From Terfezia claveryi (Eukaryota; Ascomycota; Pezizomycetes; Pezizales; Pezizaceae): a stretch of 64,000 nucleotides of DNA. The stretch lies in assembly GCA_015179025.1 (NCBI GenBank), contig WHUX01000016.1, positions 310,001 through 374,000 on the forward strand, written 5' to 3'. Position 1 is the stretch's first letter, and each line of letters opens with the position of its first letter. Positions 10,995 to 23,542 of the stretch are shown here, one piece after another. Below the pieces are notes generated by a model. The model ran no database searches, was not told the DNA's origin, and saw nothing but the letters and a program-made list of their open reading frames with translations. The position numbers and the translations under genes were made by a program.

Positions 10995-12352
10995 TATTGT
11001 ACCCGGCGTGCAGAGCGCGAGATTGCAGAGACGTTGAGACACTTGTGATGTTAGGGGAATAGGGCATAATACATACACTTTGCTGGATTTGGTGAATGGG
11101 GTATGCGGCGGAGAGGTAGTTGGAGTGAGTTAGTGAGGTAGGCGAGAGTTTAACTGGGGAGGTAAATCTTGTTATACTTGTTGTCGGGCTCCTCTCAAGG
11201 GTAGAAGGCATAGAAGTATGGGAGGTCGGGATGGATGCTTGTAATATGCATATTCGCATTTCTTTGGAGGACTTTAAGTTGTATTATATTTATTTCCTTC
11301 TAGTGTATACATATTTATCTTGATGTAACTGAAGAAAAGAATAGAATGGCATTTTTGACGATTTCCGTCCCAGACTGTAGGGCTTGGATGATTTAATTAA
11401 AAGTTTCCGTGAGGTTTTTTTGAGGGGGGGGGTTGACAGGTACGTATCGCGTTTGGGAATAGTGGGTTGGAGTTCAATTTTAAATGTATGTGTACGTGTT
11501 GTTTTCGGATAGATGTGTAATATGTTTCTTTGGTTCAGTTTGGTGAATTTGTGCAAAGAATGGGTCTATTGGTCAATTGCTCACCCCAAGAATTTCTTCA
11601 AAATTTGGCCTCGGGCACAATCCACAATTATATATCAATAACAAAATTCCTCTGTGTTTGAAATGAACTCATGTGGGGAAAGCTAGTAGAGATTGATATC
11701 CAAAGATGTACATATCTCGTTCTGGGTTTAGCGGAATCTTACAGATATTCCGCTTCAGACAGAGACGTTGTCAAATCTAAAGAAATATGTAGCCCCGGAA
11801 GTTTCGCTCGCGTGAACAGTAATCTGGTTTTGTGCACAACCCCATCCACAAGAAAAGTAGCTGCCACTGGACCTGAAAATTATGAAGTGACCTAATTACC
11901 CTGAACTCTCCACAGAGAACCCTTCCGCTGGCCACTTCTCTGGCTTACCTACATGTATTACCCCTCCCATACCCCCGGCACCTCTGGGCATCCTTTGAAA
12001 TTTCCCAAGGGCACCAGGCCTCCTGGATAGTTCTTCCCTTATAGAAGCAAATAGCTGAAAGAAATCCAGTCCCAGCCTCAACATATAAAAAAAATCTAAC
12101 GTAGAAAAGTAATAGATATAAGTTTTAAACAAGGTTGCAAAATAAAATGAAACTAACTAAATAAGGGGAGGAGAAAGAGTTCAATCAAATCTGGCATATT
12201 CGTAATGATGAATTTCCCCTTCGACAAAGCAACAAAACTTAAATGAGGGGTATAAGGGTATTCTCGCATCAAATATTCCGACTTTGTATGGTTCGTGAAA
12301 ATGTATTCGGATGACGATATCATCGAATCTTGTGCTAGCAAGATGGAAGAGT
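10995..12352. other. Intergenic region and 3' flank of gene B
   Basis: 11896-12352 is the 3' flank of gene B and aligns with 23543-23900 behind gene C (shared GTTAGTTTCAT, TTTTGCAACCTTGTTT and AGGCCTGGTGCCC words). The duplicated unit therefore includes 3' UTR DNA. 11040-11280 resembles 29755-29990 (shared TGGATTTGGTGAATG), another dispersed repeat. No gene is seen. Confidence 0.5.
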
Positions 12353-15092
12353 TCAATTCCCATCGGGTATGATTCTTCTCCAGTATGGACATGGATTTTC
12401 TTGTGCCTGTTGCTTAGGTGAAAGTTGAGTCCATAGGTATTGTGCAAGTTCGTTTTGCCCCTGAACCCTAGCGCACTCGTAAGGCGTTCCCGAGCTTTTG
12501 TGCCCAATTGTGAGTAATGCACCAGCCTGGATTAGCAGTTTTGCCATCTCTATCTGCACAATGGGGGGATTATAGGTCCGGCAACTGCAACAATGAAGTG
12601 GAGTGTCACCATCCCAATTCGTCATATTGACCAGATTTCGAGTTTCCACTACATCAAGAAGAAACCTAATCATTTCACTGTCAGCCAACTGTGCTGCCCA
12701 ATGCAATACAGTTGTACCTTCGTGAGTTGATATCGTAGCGTCCGCTCCTCTTCCAATAAGTAGTTTTACACATGACAGATTGTTATTGTAAACAGCCTCC
12801 AGCAATGCCGTTTCACCATTTGAATTTCTCTCATTGATATCAGCTCCCATATCCAGTAGTAGCTGCAAAGCCGTCTTGTAACCACTCCATGCGGCAATAT
12901 GGATACTGTACGAAAGCTTGGGTTTCAGTTGTTCCTTTTGCTTAGCACTGAGGCATAACGTGCAACCCTTTTCCACTAAAAATTGACAAAGATGTTCCCT
13001 GTTATTATATGCTGCCGAAGCAAGCGGAGTCCAGCCTTTAGTATCGCGTGACTCTGTAAATGACAGTATCAACAGTATTGACCTATAGTTCCTTTGAGTT
13101 AACTCATGCATGCTTGCGATCCATTTGGGAGCCGTAAGCCTCGGCGTGAGCTTTTTCACAGCCTCGATATTCTCTGTAGATGTCTTGTCTAAGAGTGCTT
13201 CAAATATGCCGTCCCAAAGCTCGTAGTTAATATCTTCAGAATTTAGAACTACTTCAGCAGCATGAGTGAGTGGTGTTTGGCCTTCGGCACCAATTTTGTT
13301 CACATCCATGCTTGCTGCAAATAGCAATTGCAACCTGAGAAGCAGTGGACATTTTTCTTCAATGACCGCATGGACACGTTCAGCGAAGCCACCTTCCAAT
13401 TTGACAACTTCAGTTGCTGGCTTCATGTCTACTTTGGAGTTTTGAAGTAGCATTTCGCAGATCTTGTTCCGCTGCTGGTGGTAGGCATAAGCAAAGGGTT
13501 CTGTATCATCCTCCACAATTACCCGTGGCTCAAGTTGTATTATTGCATGAACCGCAAGCTCGTAATTCATATCAATTGCAAGATTCAGCATAGACCGACA
13601 AAAATATTGATTGAAATTTCCTCCAATATTGTTTGTAAGGGCCATTTGCAACAGCAACTGCAGCGACGTTACAGATCCTGAGCCTTCGCCAATAGCCTCT
13701 CTAATTAAAGGGCCAAATAATCTAGACCTCTCGCTATCGTCCATGTCATTTGTGAAAGCTATCAATGCCTCTACACTTGCCCCTTTCTCCAATAACAATT
13801 TGCAAATGGCTTCCTGACGCTTCATGGTTGCATGCAGAAGTGGAGTTCGACCATTTGAATCAAGCTCTTCAATATTCGTTCCAATAGTGAGCAAAGACTT
13901 AACAACAAATACATTGCCAATCTCGATAGCATTATGTATCCGCTCACGGGAAAACCATAAGCGATGACGGCTGCGAGTTGCCGTCACTGACAACGGGACT
14001 TGAAAAGGTTCTGGGTTACTGACATCGGTTAGGTCAATGGGTAAGTTCAGTACTGCAATCTGTGAGACTGAAAGGTCTCCTAATGTGATATCAGATAGCA
14101 TTGACCAATTGCCAGTAGTGCAGCCGCTGGCAAGTGAGAAAACCGAATCCGAGCTTGAATCAATCTCTCGACCAAAATGTCTGAGCCGCTTATATGCTCT
14201 TGATGTCTTGAGATCCTCTATATAGTCTGGTCGCCTCCATCGAAAAGAGAGAGTACTCCTCGCGGACATAATGGAGGCATTGTCAGGATTGTCACGATAA
14301 TTGGAGGAGCGGTTGCCAGCGGAGGACAGGCGGGTTGACACTGTGGAGTCGGCGAGCCTAAACCGAATATTGTCCAAAGCTCGGGCCTGCTCTTCCTGAC
14401 GGCTGATTAACTCTCGGAGGAAGACTGAATGTGTATGGGTCGATTGTAAAAGTTCAGTGATTTGTTTCTGTAATTTTGCCTGATTTTCGGAAGCTTCGGT
14501 GGTCGTAGTGCTAGATGCACACACATGTAAAGTTAGCGGTGCAAGCTGAGTAATATTCAATTCCTTCAATTTCAAGTAGGAGTGATGAATTTAATAGCCA
14601 CAAGGACTTGGGTTTTGAGCTGCCAGGATGTGTTACTCACCAGCTGAGGAGAGTTAATATCAGGTTCAAACTCAGCTTCTGTCGCTGTAGATCCTCAATA
14701 ATAACCAAAACCTCTTCTTGCCTCCACAGTCCCCATTTGACTCGATCTGCAATTACTCTCCATGCCGCGACGGGGTCGTTGAACCCACACACCTCATTCA
14801 CCTTCTTCTCCAACCTGGTATAGACAATCACGCAGCCGGTTAAGGCAGTCATGAGATTGTGAACCGAAATCATTGTAAGGTTGCCACGATTTAGTCCCGA
14901 GTCAGAGCCATTAAGCAGTAGCTGTACTTGACAAAAGATGGGCTGCATGCTCTCTACTTCTTCCCTCACCCGCATCATTGTTTCTGGTGCATCTTTCACT
15001 TTGTCAAACAGCTCCTTCGCTATTCCGACAATCCGAGCTGAAATAGTAATGAGACCTGCGATAGATGCGGCAACCGATAGTGGATCTCCCAT
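12353..15092 (-). CDS. Helo-like domain / ankyrin-repeat protein (gene B)
   Basis: Two exons: 15092-14641 and 14510-12353, intron 14640-14511 (donor GTGAGT, acceptor TAG), giving 869 residues in frame. Residues 1-110 form the Helo-like N-terminal domain (MGDPLSVAASIAGLI, ELFDKVKDAPETMMRVREEV). A short helical stretch with ISRQEEQARAL follows, then a Ser-rich linker (about 205-330). Ankyrin repeats lie at about 341-400 (NGRTPLLHA, AICKLLLEKGA) and in a stronger block at about 660-850 (TALQLLLDMGADINERN, LLIGRGADATISTHEG). No NACHT or NB-ARC P-loop is visible, so it is not a full NLR. The start matches copies A and C. The family is linked to fungal STAND, cell-death and non-self systems; a specific role is inference. 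It is paralogous to gene C and divergently oriented. Confidence 0.88.
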
Positions 15093-15400
15093 ATCTGCGT
15101 TAGTTGAATGTCGATATGTGCACGACTTTTTGGGGATTCAAGGTGATCCGCTGTATGGTTGTAACGGTCTCCAGCGATAGGAGTGATACGGAGTGTTCGT
15201 CGTACGTTCTTGAGCCGGCAATCTTTGATATGTATACTTAAACGAAATATTGAATCTGAAAGATTTGAGCCGTTAGCGGGACGACATACCTGACAGTAGG
15301 GCGGGAATCGAGAGTGCGGAGAATTGCTTGCATCTATATACATACAGTATATATGTAGAGCCTTGCGATCGACAAAGTGGGGTTATCAAAAGCAATACAA
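15093..15400 (-). promoter_or_regulatory. Upstream region of gene B
   Basis: Carries the shared GCACGACTTTTTGGGGA block (15120-15136), the GAGCCGTTA word and an ATATACATACAGTATAT motif (about 15338-15354). The last also occurs upstream of pseudogene E near 34290. Likely promoter and 5' UTR; no experimental start can be inferred. Confidence 0.5.
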
Positions 15401-16048
15401 ATTTGCAACAGTACTTGCGTTTGATCCCATTCTGGAATATTTCATGACTTTTAAAAATATGGAGCTATACAAACCATGGATATAAATTGATATATTGTCC
15501 TATATATGTACACAGAAGTACCACCATATGTCACAATCACAAGTAGTGAGGGGTGGACTTGGGTTTGGTGTATCCAATTATGCTCAAGTTTAGATTACTA
15601 AGCCTAGTTCAGGGTAATAGCATCCGTGTACTCAGCAATAAAGTATGGCTCAATTTGTCGATCTCTTGACACTCATCATCAATACCCTCAGTGCGCTGGT
15701 CATTCAGTATCTTTATAATACTATACACAATCAATTACGTGAGAATTCAAGGTGTTTAGGTGCAGGAATTGGGAATATTATAACGGGGCAAGATGTTTTT
15801 ACTATGTGCCACGATGTGGACACAATATACAATGCAATCAATTTTTATAACAGTCATTACTGCTCAGACACCCCAAGCTGTCGTCAGTTTAATGCATCCT
15901 GGATCCTTTCTAGCCAGGCCTCGTGCTGTATGTAATGGTTACAGATTTCTCCTTTTGGAAACACAAGAATAGTTTTAAAACATTATTTGCACTACGCATT
16001 TCCAAAACTGAACAAATGTGTACTATCGCGGACGGCACATATATATAA
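15401..16048. other. Intergenic DNA with one short unsupported open frame
   Basis: An ATG-initiated 96-codon frame at 15645-15935 (plus) has a hydrophobic first 25 residues and six cysteines. It has no recognised family, no paralogue in the window and no supporting context, so it is not called as a gene. Confidence 0.3.
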
Positions 16049-16177
16049 CAGTTCGTTGGCAAAAAGGATCATACGCTGCATAAGGTGCATTGAATATTAT
16101 AATCCTGAATTCTCCAATATGCATCGTTTGGGCATCTTTATGTAGGGGAGGGTATGATTCATTTTGCCACCTAGCTG
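16049..16177. mobile_element. MITE family 1, copy 2 (decayed)
   Basis: The right end GGGTATGATTCATTTTGCCA continues into CCTAGCTG and is followed by TA. It matches copy 1. The left end CAGTTCGTTGGCAAAAAGG is mutated and its TA is altered. Length 129 bp versus 133, with internal TTTGGGC words shared. Confidence 0.65.
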
Positions 16178-18282
16178 TAGCCTCGAGATACCCCGCCAGA
16201 CTTAAGCCTCCCGCAATGCCTCCCACAATGCCTCCCGCCATGCTCTCCCACAGCTCCTGCAACTGTGTGCACATACGGAATAGAACCCCCTTCATCTCCA
16301 CCATCACTATCACCTGGACTGAATACGAAGATTACCCTCCCTCAATGTCCATAGCATATTCTCTACACACCCCAGCCCCCTAAATATTCTCAAAGCTCTC
16401 ACAACCTGCACATAATTCCTCCAGGCGTTCTACCTCATCAACTAACCCCTCCTCCAGCTGCCGGGACCAACCTACACTACCAGTGCCCACCAGTCATTCA
16501 CCACCGCCCCCGCTCCTCATTGGCTGCGGCGGCGTCCTCCTAAATATGACCATCTCAAAACTCCGCAAGGGGACCAGCGCAACAAAGCCAGCCCTAAGCT
16601 ACTTAGGGCTGGTGGGAGAAATTCATCGTTCCCGGGAAACCCGTAGAGACAGATCGGTTGTTTGTCATTTGTACGATGGTTTGCCGTTAGTAGTGTCTCG
16701 ATCAGACCCTCCACAACCCGCTTCTTTCTTAATCCTAAATTCGCAAGACATTGTCCGCGGATAATTCTAGCTTCCGCACTACCCAATCGCCTCCGACGGT
16801 ATTCTCTCAGCTCCTCCCACGTAGGCCGCATAGTATCCTACTCTATCTCCATGCACTACATCCAATGATACCTCCTCATGGCTGACCTGGCCAGGAACAA
16901 TGGGTTCTACTACTCCCCCTCTCTATAGATCTAGGTCCCCTGGAGCACAGGATGAAGCACGCAAGACAAATTACCATACATGCACCCTCACCCTCCATTC
17001 AATACGTCATAGTCACAAAAAAACTACTTGTGCTGGTCCACTACGGGATTTAGTTAAGGGATGTAAACTAACCCAAAAAAGACCTGTCTCTCCTCTAGTT
17101 TCTCGCTTCGATGTGCACATTCCCACTCGAAAGGAACAGGTCGCTACTGACGAAATAGCATAGTTACCCTGAATCCGCCGCCTTAAAATAATGATAAAAT
17201 TAATGAAATAAAATAGAAATAAATTAAGTGACAAGACAAAGAAAGCAAGTAATTGAGAAAGCGAGAGATGAAGGAAGAGTACAATTAAAAGCGGATACTC
17301 TGTGCAGAAACCATAATTACCCAAGTGCTGCCACCTTTGAAGACAGTTATATCTTTGAAAATATTGATTCTCCAAACCATACCTATCAAGCAAATATCTA
17401 TTCTAACTTCTTTGATTTCCTTTCACCAAAACAACTCAGATGAAAGAGTTTTCCACAGATGCATAAACCTTAAGCATGTCAATTGTGACTACAACAAAGG
17501 TCAAGGAAGAGAAATCTCTCCTGATCATATCTCTTGCTTTTACACCTGTAATATAGCAGACAATAAACAGAATGACTATGAAGTTAACCATTAAAAGAAG
17601 GGACTCAATGGATGAGGAGTTTCTCACTCTTATTCCAATAGATATATTCACTAGGTGATAATGTCTTAAAAATACCTGATAAAAAACATAAAATTCTTAT
17701 ACTTCAGCAAAAAAAAAAAGCTACAACGGACGCAGCACATCTTCCGTGGGTCCTATGCTTCCTATCGCCAAGTAGCTTGTGGCTCACTGCATCCCATGCT
17801 TCCGGCTAAGTACCCTGCGTCCTGTTGCTTCCCACAATTGCGTCCGCCCTATACACAGAAGGCCCTTTTGACGTCGTCCTTTTTATTTAGGTACGTCTCC
17901 CTCTGCTTCAAACTTCTAGACCTTCGCACTTTAATTATAAAATCGCAAACACAAGCTACATGATAATATTCAGCAGAATCCCTAGTAGAATCCCCATCAG
18001 AACCACTGGCAAAAATCGTTACTGGCGGAATTAGCCCTATAACAAAGCCTACTGTGACTCACAGAATCACCACCCATAATCACGATCAATCCCATGTTTA
18101 TGTATACTACATACGGCTATTTCCCCCTCCGTTCTAGATTGTGCCAACAACTGGAGGAGCTCAATCTGACCCCGCAGGCTTTTTCTATGGCAGCGGCAGC
18201 TGGTTCAGACAGCGGGCACTGGTTTTACAATAGCAGGTACTAGCGCTATGGAGGGAGCTGGTTCTAAGTCGCTTATTTGCAC
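16178..18282. other. Intergenic DNA, no gene recognised
   Basis: Contains the second copy of the dispersed repeat seen near 10.2 kb (about 16800-16900). The stretch 17160-17700 is more AT-rich. All open frames are short and without family resemblance. Confidence 0.45.
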
Positions 18283-18560
18283 CATGATATCAAGGCTGGT
18301 TTGCACGCTGAATTCTACGCTCATTTGCACGCGGCTGATTTGCACACTGAATTTTAGGCTCATTTTCATGCGGAAATCAAGGTTGATTTGCACACTGAAT
18401 TCTAGGCTCATTTGCACGCGGATATCGAGGTTCATTTGCTCGGCGAATTCTAGGCTTATATGGATGAGATGGCTAGGCTAATTTGGACGGTGATATCGGG
18501 GCTTGTTTGCACGCGGCTATCGAGGCTAACTTTCTCCGTAATTACTAGGCGTGTTTATAC
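18283..18560. repeat. Degenerate 24-bp minisatellite
   Basis: About eleven imperfect units of roughly 24 bp built on GGCTCATTTGCACGCGGAAT. Because the period is a multiple of three, both strands stay partly open and encode octapeptide repeats (SRLICTLN-like on plus, LEFSVQIN-like on minus). No start, splice or domain support for a protein. Confidence 0.7.
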
Positions 18561-19809
18561 AGTGATATGGCGCTGATTTGGGCAATGATTTTGGAACGAT
18601 AGTTTTGTATTTAGCTAGTTTTAGATTATTATATGAAGGCGTACGGTATCATACAAGGACCTGCACTGGGAAGACCGAATAAGCAACCATATGGATTCAT
18701 ATGGGTGCATAACTAGATATACATTCACCTGATAGTAAAATGCATAAGAGAATATTGCCATGGGCCGGATTAAAATTTGAGAAACTGTGAAGAGAATCAG
18801 ATAATAGATAAAGTTTATAATTTAGGTTCATGTGACATGCGATGTCTTCATATCTAGCCTGAAGACAAATATTGTGTCGATAGCACGTAGCACGTAGCAC
18901 ATAGCGGTCTTCATTATTAACACTGAACTGAGGACTAATAATGGCGGCGACAGTCTTCGCAATCGAGCAGAGCGTAGCGGTAACATGGAAGTGCCAAGAG
19001 AGTAGTGTAGAGTGGGGGTTGTGCCAACCAGCATATTTGGAGGCACTTCGGACACATCGACAGGGGTATGACATCTTTCCTATAGAGGAAAGGCAACAGC
19101 AAGTGGACGCCTTGCTACTTTTGAATGTGGACAAGAGGCTCGTCATGACGAGTTCTCATTAACTCGCCACTATCAACGCGACTACCATACCAATACCTAT
19201 CAACACGAATCCCATATCAACACAAATACTATAGCAGCGCGAATCCCAAATAATAAAACTACTCTATCAACGCAAGTGCCATAGCCGGTAGCCATGCTCC
19301 CCAAATTGTTTGACGGGACATGATACCATAGATTCGGATTGCAGGAAGACACAGAGCTGCTGCAATGGAATAGGTACACCATGAAAGATAGAAGGGAGTC
19401 AAGTGAGCCATAACTTTGGAAATATCCGTAAAGCTGGTACATTACTTGATTTGTTTATAATCGTACATCGAACATGAGTGTAACAACGAGAAACAGATGA
19501 ACAAGCAGATATCCCAAACCCGTCCTAAAGCATGTGAAAAGCAAGTAAATCCAAACAGCTTTGAGTCGAAATGTGATGATACTTGCAGAGTGTGGTGTTG
19601 GGATGTATAACTTAGTAGGTAAGGTTTGACTGGGCTCGAGAGGGGCAACAGTGCGGCTTCAGAAAGTGAATTATGATGTTGCAATGAGAAGCAATAGATC
19701 AGTTCAAGCTATCCAGGCTGTACGACTGAAAGAATAGATAGATCATGCGGAAGAAACGTTTGGGTGGATGCTGAATATCATGAAGCGAAGATAGAAATCA
19801 TGACGAGTA
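18561..19809. other. Intergenic DNA containing an inverted partial copy of the 19.8 kb MITE
   Basis: About 19021-19155 is the reverse complement of 19810-19950 (shared ACTTCGGACACATCGACAGG and flanks) but lacks the terminal repeat at its right end, where CGTCATG joins ACGAG directly. The rest is unrecognised. Confidence 0.6.
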
Positions 19810-19979
19810 GTCTGGTTGGCATGACGAGCCCCTTTTGCGTACCCAAAAGGAGCAAGGCGTCCAGGACTAGCCCCTGCTGTTACCTTTCCTCTATAGGAAA
19901 GATGTCATACCCCTGTCGATGTGTCCGAAGTGCTTCCGCATATTTACGGTACCCCTTAGGATGGGCAGTGCCAACTAGA
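19810..19979. mobile_element. 170-bp MITE, GTCTGGTTGGCA family
   Basis: Ends GTCTGGTTGGCA and TGCCAACTAGAC are inverted repeats, flanked by TA on both sides (19808-19809 and 19980-19981). Non-coding. The same terminal word recurs at many places in the window, for example about 20213-20228, 28164, 28320, 29103, 35900-35970, 40410 and 42130. Confidence 0.7.
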
Positions 19980-20103
19980 CTAGACCGGGCATTTCAGAAT
20001 TCCCCCATCTTAAGTAATAATGATCTACCGGTAGTAGCTGCATTGCTAGAGATGGAGTACCTACGCGGCTTCATACGCGGGTGGGGTAGGACTCCATTCA
20101 GCT

Positions 20104-20164
20104 AGTCTCATGCCAAGACCCTACTGCTAGGTTGTTCTGACGAACGCCGTCTTGGCATGAGACT
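20104..20164. mobile_element. 61-bp hairpin flanked by 9-bp direct repeats
   Basis: Perfect 16-bp inverted ends (AGTCTCATGCCAAGAC) at 20104-20119 and 20149-20164 enclose 29 nt. The 9-mer CATTCAGCT flanks it on both sides (20095-20103 and 20165-20173). A 9-bp target duplication is typical of Mutator-like elements, so this looks like a minimal MULE-type MITE. Confidence 0.65.
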
Positions 20165-20514
20165 CATTCAGCTGAGTTTGGTGAGCCGAAGGGGCGCAGA
20201 CCCACGGAGGAGGGTCGTGCAACCAGACTAGCGCAGACCATGCCCTGGACTTGGAATTGCTTTCTAAGCTGAAACATCTGGCTCAAAAAGAGTGTATGTA
20301 TACCGGTAGTATTTAGATGTAAGAAAGCAAAGATTTTGATTCTAAAAGATCAGATACCTACCCCGCTCTACATATGCAATATATGTAGGTATGTATGTAT
20401 ACAGCACAGTTTCAGCAATTTTCTGCCACTTTCGATTCACTTGCAGTTCTATTAACGACTCAGAATTGTTGGAGCCTACAAAATATATCTCTGTAGGGTA
20501 CGGTATCGAAGATA

Positions 20515-20614
20515 TAGGGAACACCCGGCATATCTGCCCCCGAGGCCGCCTGGTCACCTGCGCACTACTAAATCCTGAAAAGTCGTTCCCATATCGATTT
20601 CACCTGACGCAGAG
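20515..20614 (+). promoter_or_regulatory. Proximal upstream region of gene C
   Basis: AAAAGTCGTTCCCATATCGA (20577-20596) is the reverse-complement relative of the block upstream of copies A and B. Homology to the B promoter fades further upstream, so C may have partly new control DNA. Confidence 0.45.
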
Positions 20615-23542
20615 ATGGGAGATCCACTGTCGATTGCTGCATCTGTCGCAGGTCTCATTACCATTTCAGCACAGATTGTCGGAATGGCGAACGAGCTGTT
20701 TGACAAAGTGAAAGATGCACCAGAAACAATGATGAGGGTGAGGGAAGAAGTAGAGAGCATGCAGCCCATCTTTTGTCAAGTACAGCTACTGCTTAATGGC
20801 TCTGGCTCGGGACTAAATCGTGGCAACCTTACAATGATTTCGGTTCACAATCTCATGACTGCCTTAACCGGCTGCGTGATTGTCTATACCAGGTTGGAGA
20901 AGAAGGTGAATGAGGTGTGTGGGTTCAGCGACCCCACAACAGCTAGTACGGCGTGGAAAAGAGCCGGAGTCATTGCGGATAGGGTCAAATGGGGACTGTG
21001 GAGGCAAGAAGAGGTCTTGGTTATTATGGAGGATCTACAGCGGCAAAAGCGCACCTTGAATCTGATGTTAACAATTATCACCTGGTGAGTTGTGTATCCC
21101 GTGCGTTCGACTACTCTAAATCCTCAAGTTATATATATGTGGATTTAAACTGTGGAAGAGCGCTGTTAACTTCTCATATTATGTAGCACTACGACTACCG
21201 AGGCTTCTGGAGACCAGGAAAGAATATCTAGAGCCCAGGAAAGATTGCAAGATCTCTGCCTAGAAATTCTGCAATCAAACCATGCCCATTCAGTTTTACT
21301 CCGAGATTTAATCAGTCGTCAAGACGAGCAAGCTCGGATTCTAGAAGAGTTTCGCGATCGTGATCGGTCGAACACGAGTACTCTTCGGGGTACCGGTAGC
21401 TCTACGGCGTCGACCAGCCAATCCTCCGCTGGCAGTTGCCCCTCCGATTATCGCAACAACTCTGACAATGCTTCTATTATGTCCAAGCGGAGTACTCTCT
21501 CTTTTCGATTCAGGCGACCAGACTATATGGAGGATCTCAAGGCATCACGAGCATATAAGCGGCTGAGATATTTTGGTCTAGGGACTGATTCAAGCTCGGA
21601 TTCGGTTTTGTCATTTGATAGTGGCTGCAGTACTGGAAATTGGTCAATGCTATCTGATATCACATTAGGAGATCTCTCAGTCTCACAGATTGCAGTACTG
21701 AACTTACCCATTGACATAACCGATGTCAGTAACCCCGAGCCTTTCCAACTCCAGTTGTCAATGGAGACACTTCACCATCCTAAGTCTCGAGTTCGAAGCA
21801 AACGGTCTTCTCGTGGCCGAATACATAATGCTATCGAGAATGGAAATGTATTTGTCGTTAGGACTTTGCTTGCTATGGGTATGGATTCTGAAGAGCTTGA
21901 TTCAAATGGTCGAACACCTCTTGTTCATGCAATCATGAAGCATCAGGAAACTATTTGCAAGCTGTTATTGGAGAAAGGTGCATGCGCAAGTGTGGATGTA
22001 TTGAAAAATTTTACAAGTGGTACAGATCTCAAGGAGAGGTCTGAACTAATTGACCCTTTAATCACAAGATCTCTGGACGATGGCACATCTTCAGTATACG
22101 TATTGGTGCTGAGGTTGTTGGTACAAATGGCTCTTGGGACCAATTATGGAGGAGATTTCAATCAATATTCTGGTCAGTCTATGCTGAATCTTGCAATTGA
22201 TATGAATTACGAGCTTGCGGTTCGTGCAATAATACAACTTGAGCCACAGGTGCTTGTGGAGGTTGATACAGAAGGCCGAACACCCTTTGCTTATGCCTAC
22301 CACCTACAGCGGAATAGGATTTGCGAAATGCTACTTCAAAACCCCGAAGTAGATATGGAGACAGCAACTGAAGCTGTCAAATTGGAGGGCGGCTTCACTG
22401 AACGTGTCCATGCGGTCATTGAAGAAAAATGTCCACTGCTTCTCAGGTTGCAATTGCTATTTGCAACAAGCATGGATGTGAACAAAATTGGCACTGAAGG
22501 CCAAACATCACTTACTCACGCTGCTGAAGTAGTTCTAAATTCTGAAGATATTAACTATGAGCATTGGAATGACGCATTCAAAGCACTCTTGAGCAAGGCA
22601 TCTAGAGAAAATATCGAGGCTCTGAAAAAGCTCACGCCGAGGCTTACGGCTCCCAAATGGATCGCAAGCATGCATGAGTTAATTCAAAAGGACTATAGGT
22701 CAATACTGGTATTACTGTCATTTACAGAGTTACGCGACACTAGAGGCTGGACTTCGCTTGCTTTGGCAGCAATTCATAACAGGGAAGGTCTATGTCAATT
22801 TTTACTGGAAAATGGATGCACGTTATGCCTCAATGCTGAGCAAAAGGAACAACTGAAACCCAACCTTTCCTACAATATCCATGTTGGCGCAAAGTGTGGT
22901 CACAAGACTGTTTTGCAGCTACTGCTGGATATGGGAGCTGATATCAATGAGAGAAATTCATGTGGTGAAACAGCATTGCTGGAGGCTGTTTACTATAACC
23001 ATTTGTCATGTGTAAAAATACTTATTGGAGAAGGAGCGGATGCTACGATATCAACTCACGGGGGTGAAAATGTGTTGCATCGGGCAGCACAGTTGGCTGA
23101 CAGTGAAATGATGAGATTTCTTCTTGATGATGTAGTGGGAACTCGAGCTGACAGTGAAATGATGAGGTTTCTTCTTGATGATGTAGTGGGAACTCGAAAT
23201 CTGGTCAATATGAAGGATTCTGCTGGCAACACTCCGCTTCATGTTTGCAGTTACATGTGCCATCAGAGCCCCGTTGTACAGATAGAAATTGCAAAAATGC
23301 TAGTCCAGGCTGGTGCATCACTCACAATCAGGGACAAACACCAGAGAACGCCCTGCGAGCGTGCCTGGAGTCAGGGGCAAAACGAACTCGCAGAATACCT
23401 ATATTCTCAACTTGCAGCTAAGCAACAGGAACAAGAAAATTTTGGCACAGGATTCGATGATATCTTGGCGGGAGTGGAGGCAGTGGCGCTGGGAGCTGAG
23501 GTGCAGAGCAGCGGGGCTAGAGGATTGGGGGCGCTTACTTAG
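20615..23542 (+). CDS. Helo-like domain / ankyrin-repeat protein (gene C)
   Basis: Two exons: 20615-21084 and 21187-23542, intron 21085-21186 (GTGAGT...TAG), 941 residues. Intron position and phase are identical to gene B (TG|C codon before TTTTEAS). Residues 1-115 are the Helo-like domain. The linker keeps the DYRNNSDNASIM block of B. Ankyrin repeats follow (NGRTPLVHAIMKHQ, LLLDMGADINERNSCGET, LLIGEGADATISTHGGEN). It differs from B by a five-residue insertion near 108, an in-frame 17-residue duplication (23096-23197) and a diverged C-terminus ending ARGLGALT. No nonsense or frameshift is visible, so it is probably functional. Divergent from B, with pseudogene D behind it. Role in non-self recognition is inference from the N-terminal domain. 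Confidence 0.88.
23096..23197 (+). repeat. 51-bp in-frame tandem duplication inside gene C
   Basis: Two 51-bp units starting GCTGACAGTGAAATGATGAG (23096 and 23147) differ at one base. Each encodes ADSEMMRFLLDDVVGTR within an ankyrin repeat. Gene B has one unit. Confidence 0.9.

Noticed and set aside
15645..15935. 96-codon ATG frame with six cysteines
   Set aside because: No family, paralogue or splice support; length is near chance expectation in this DNA.
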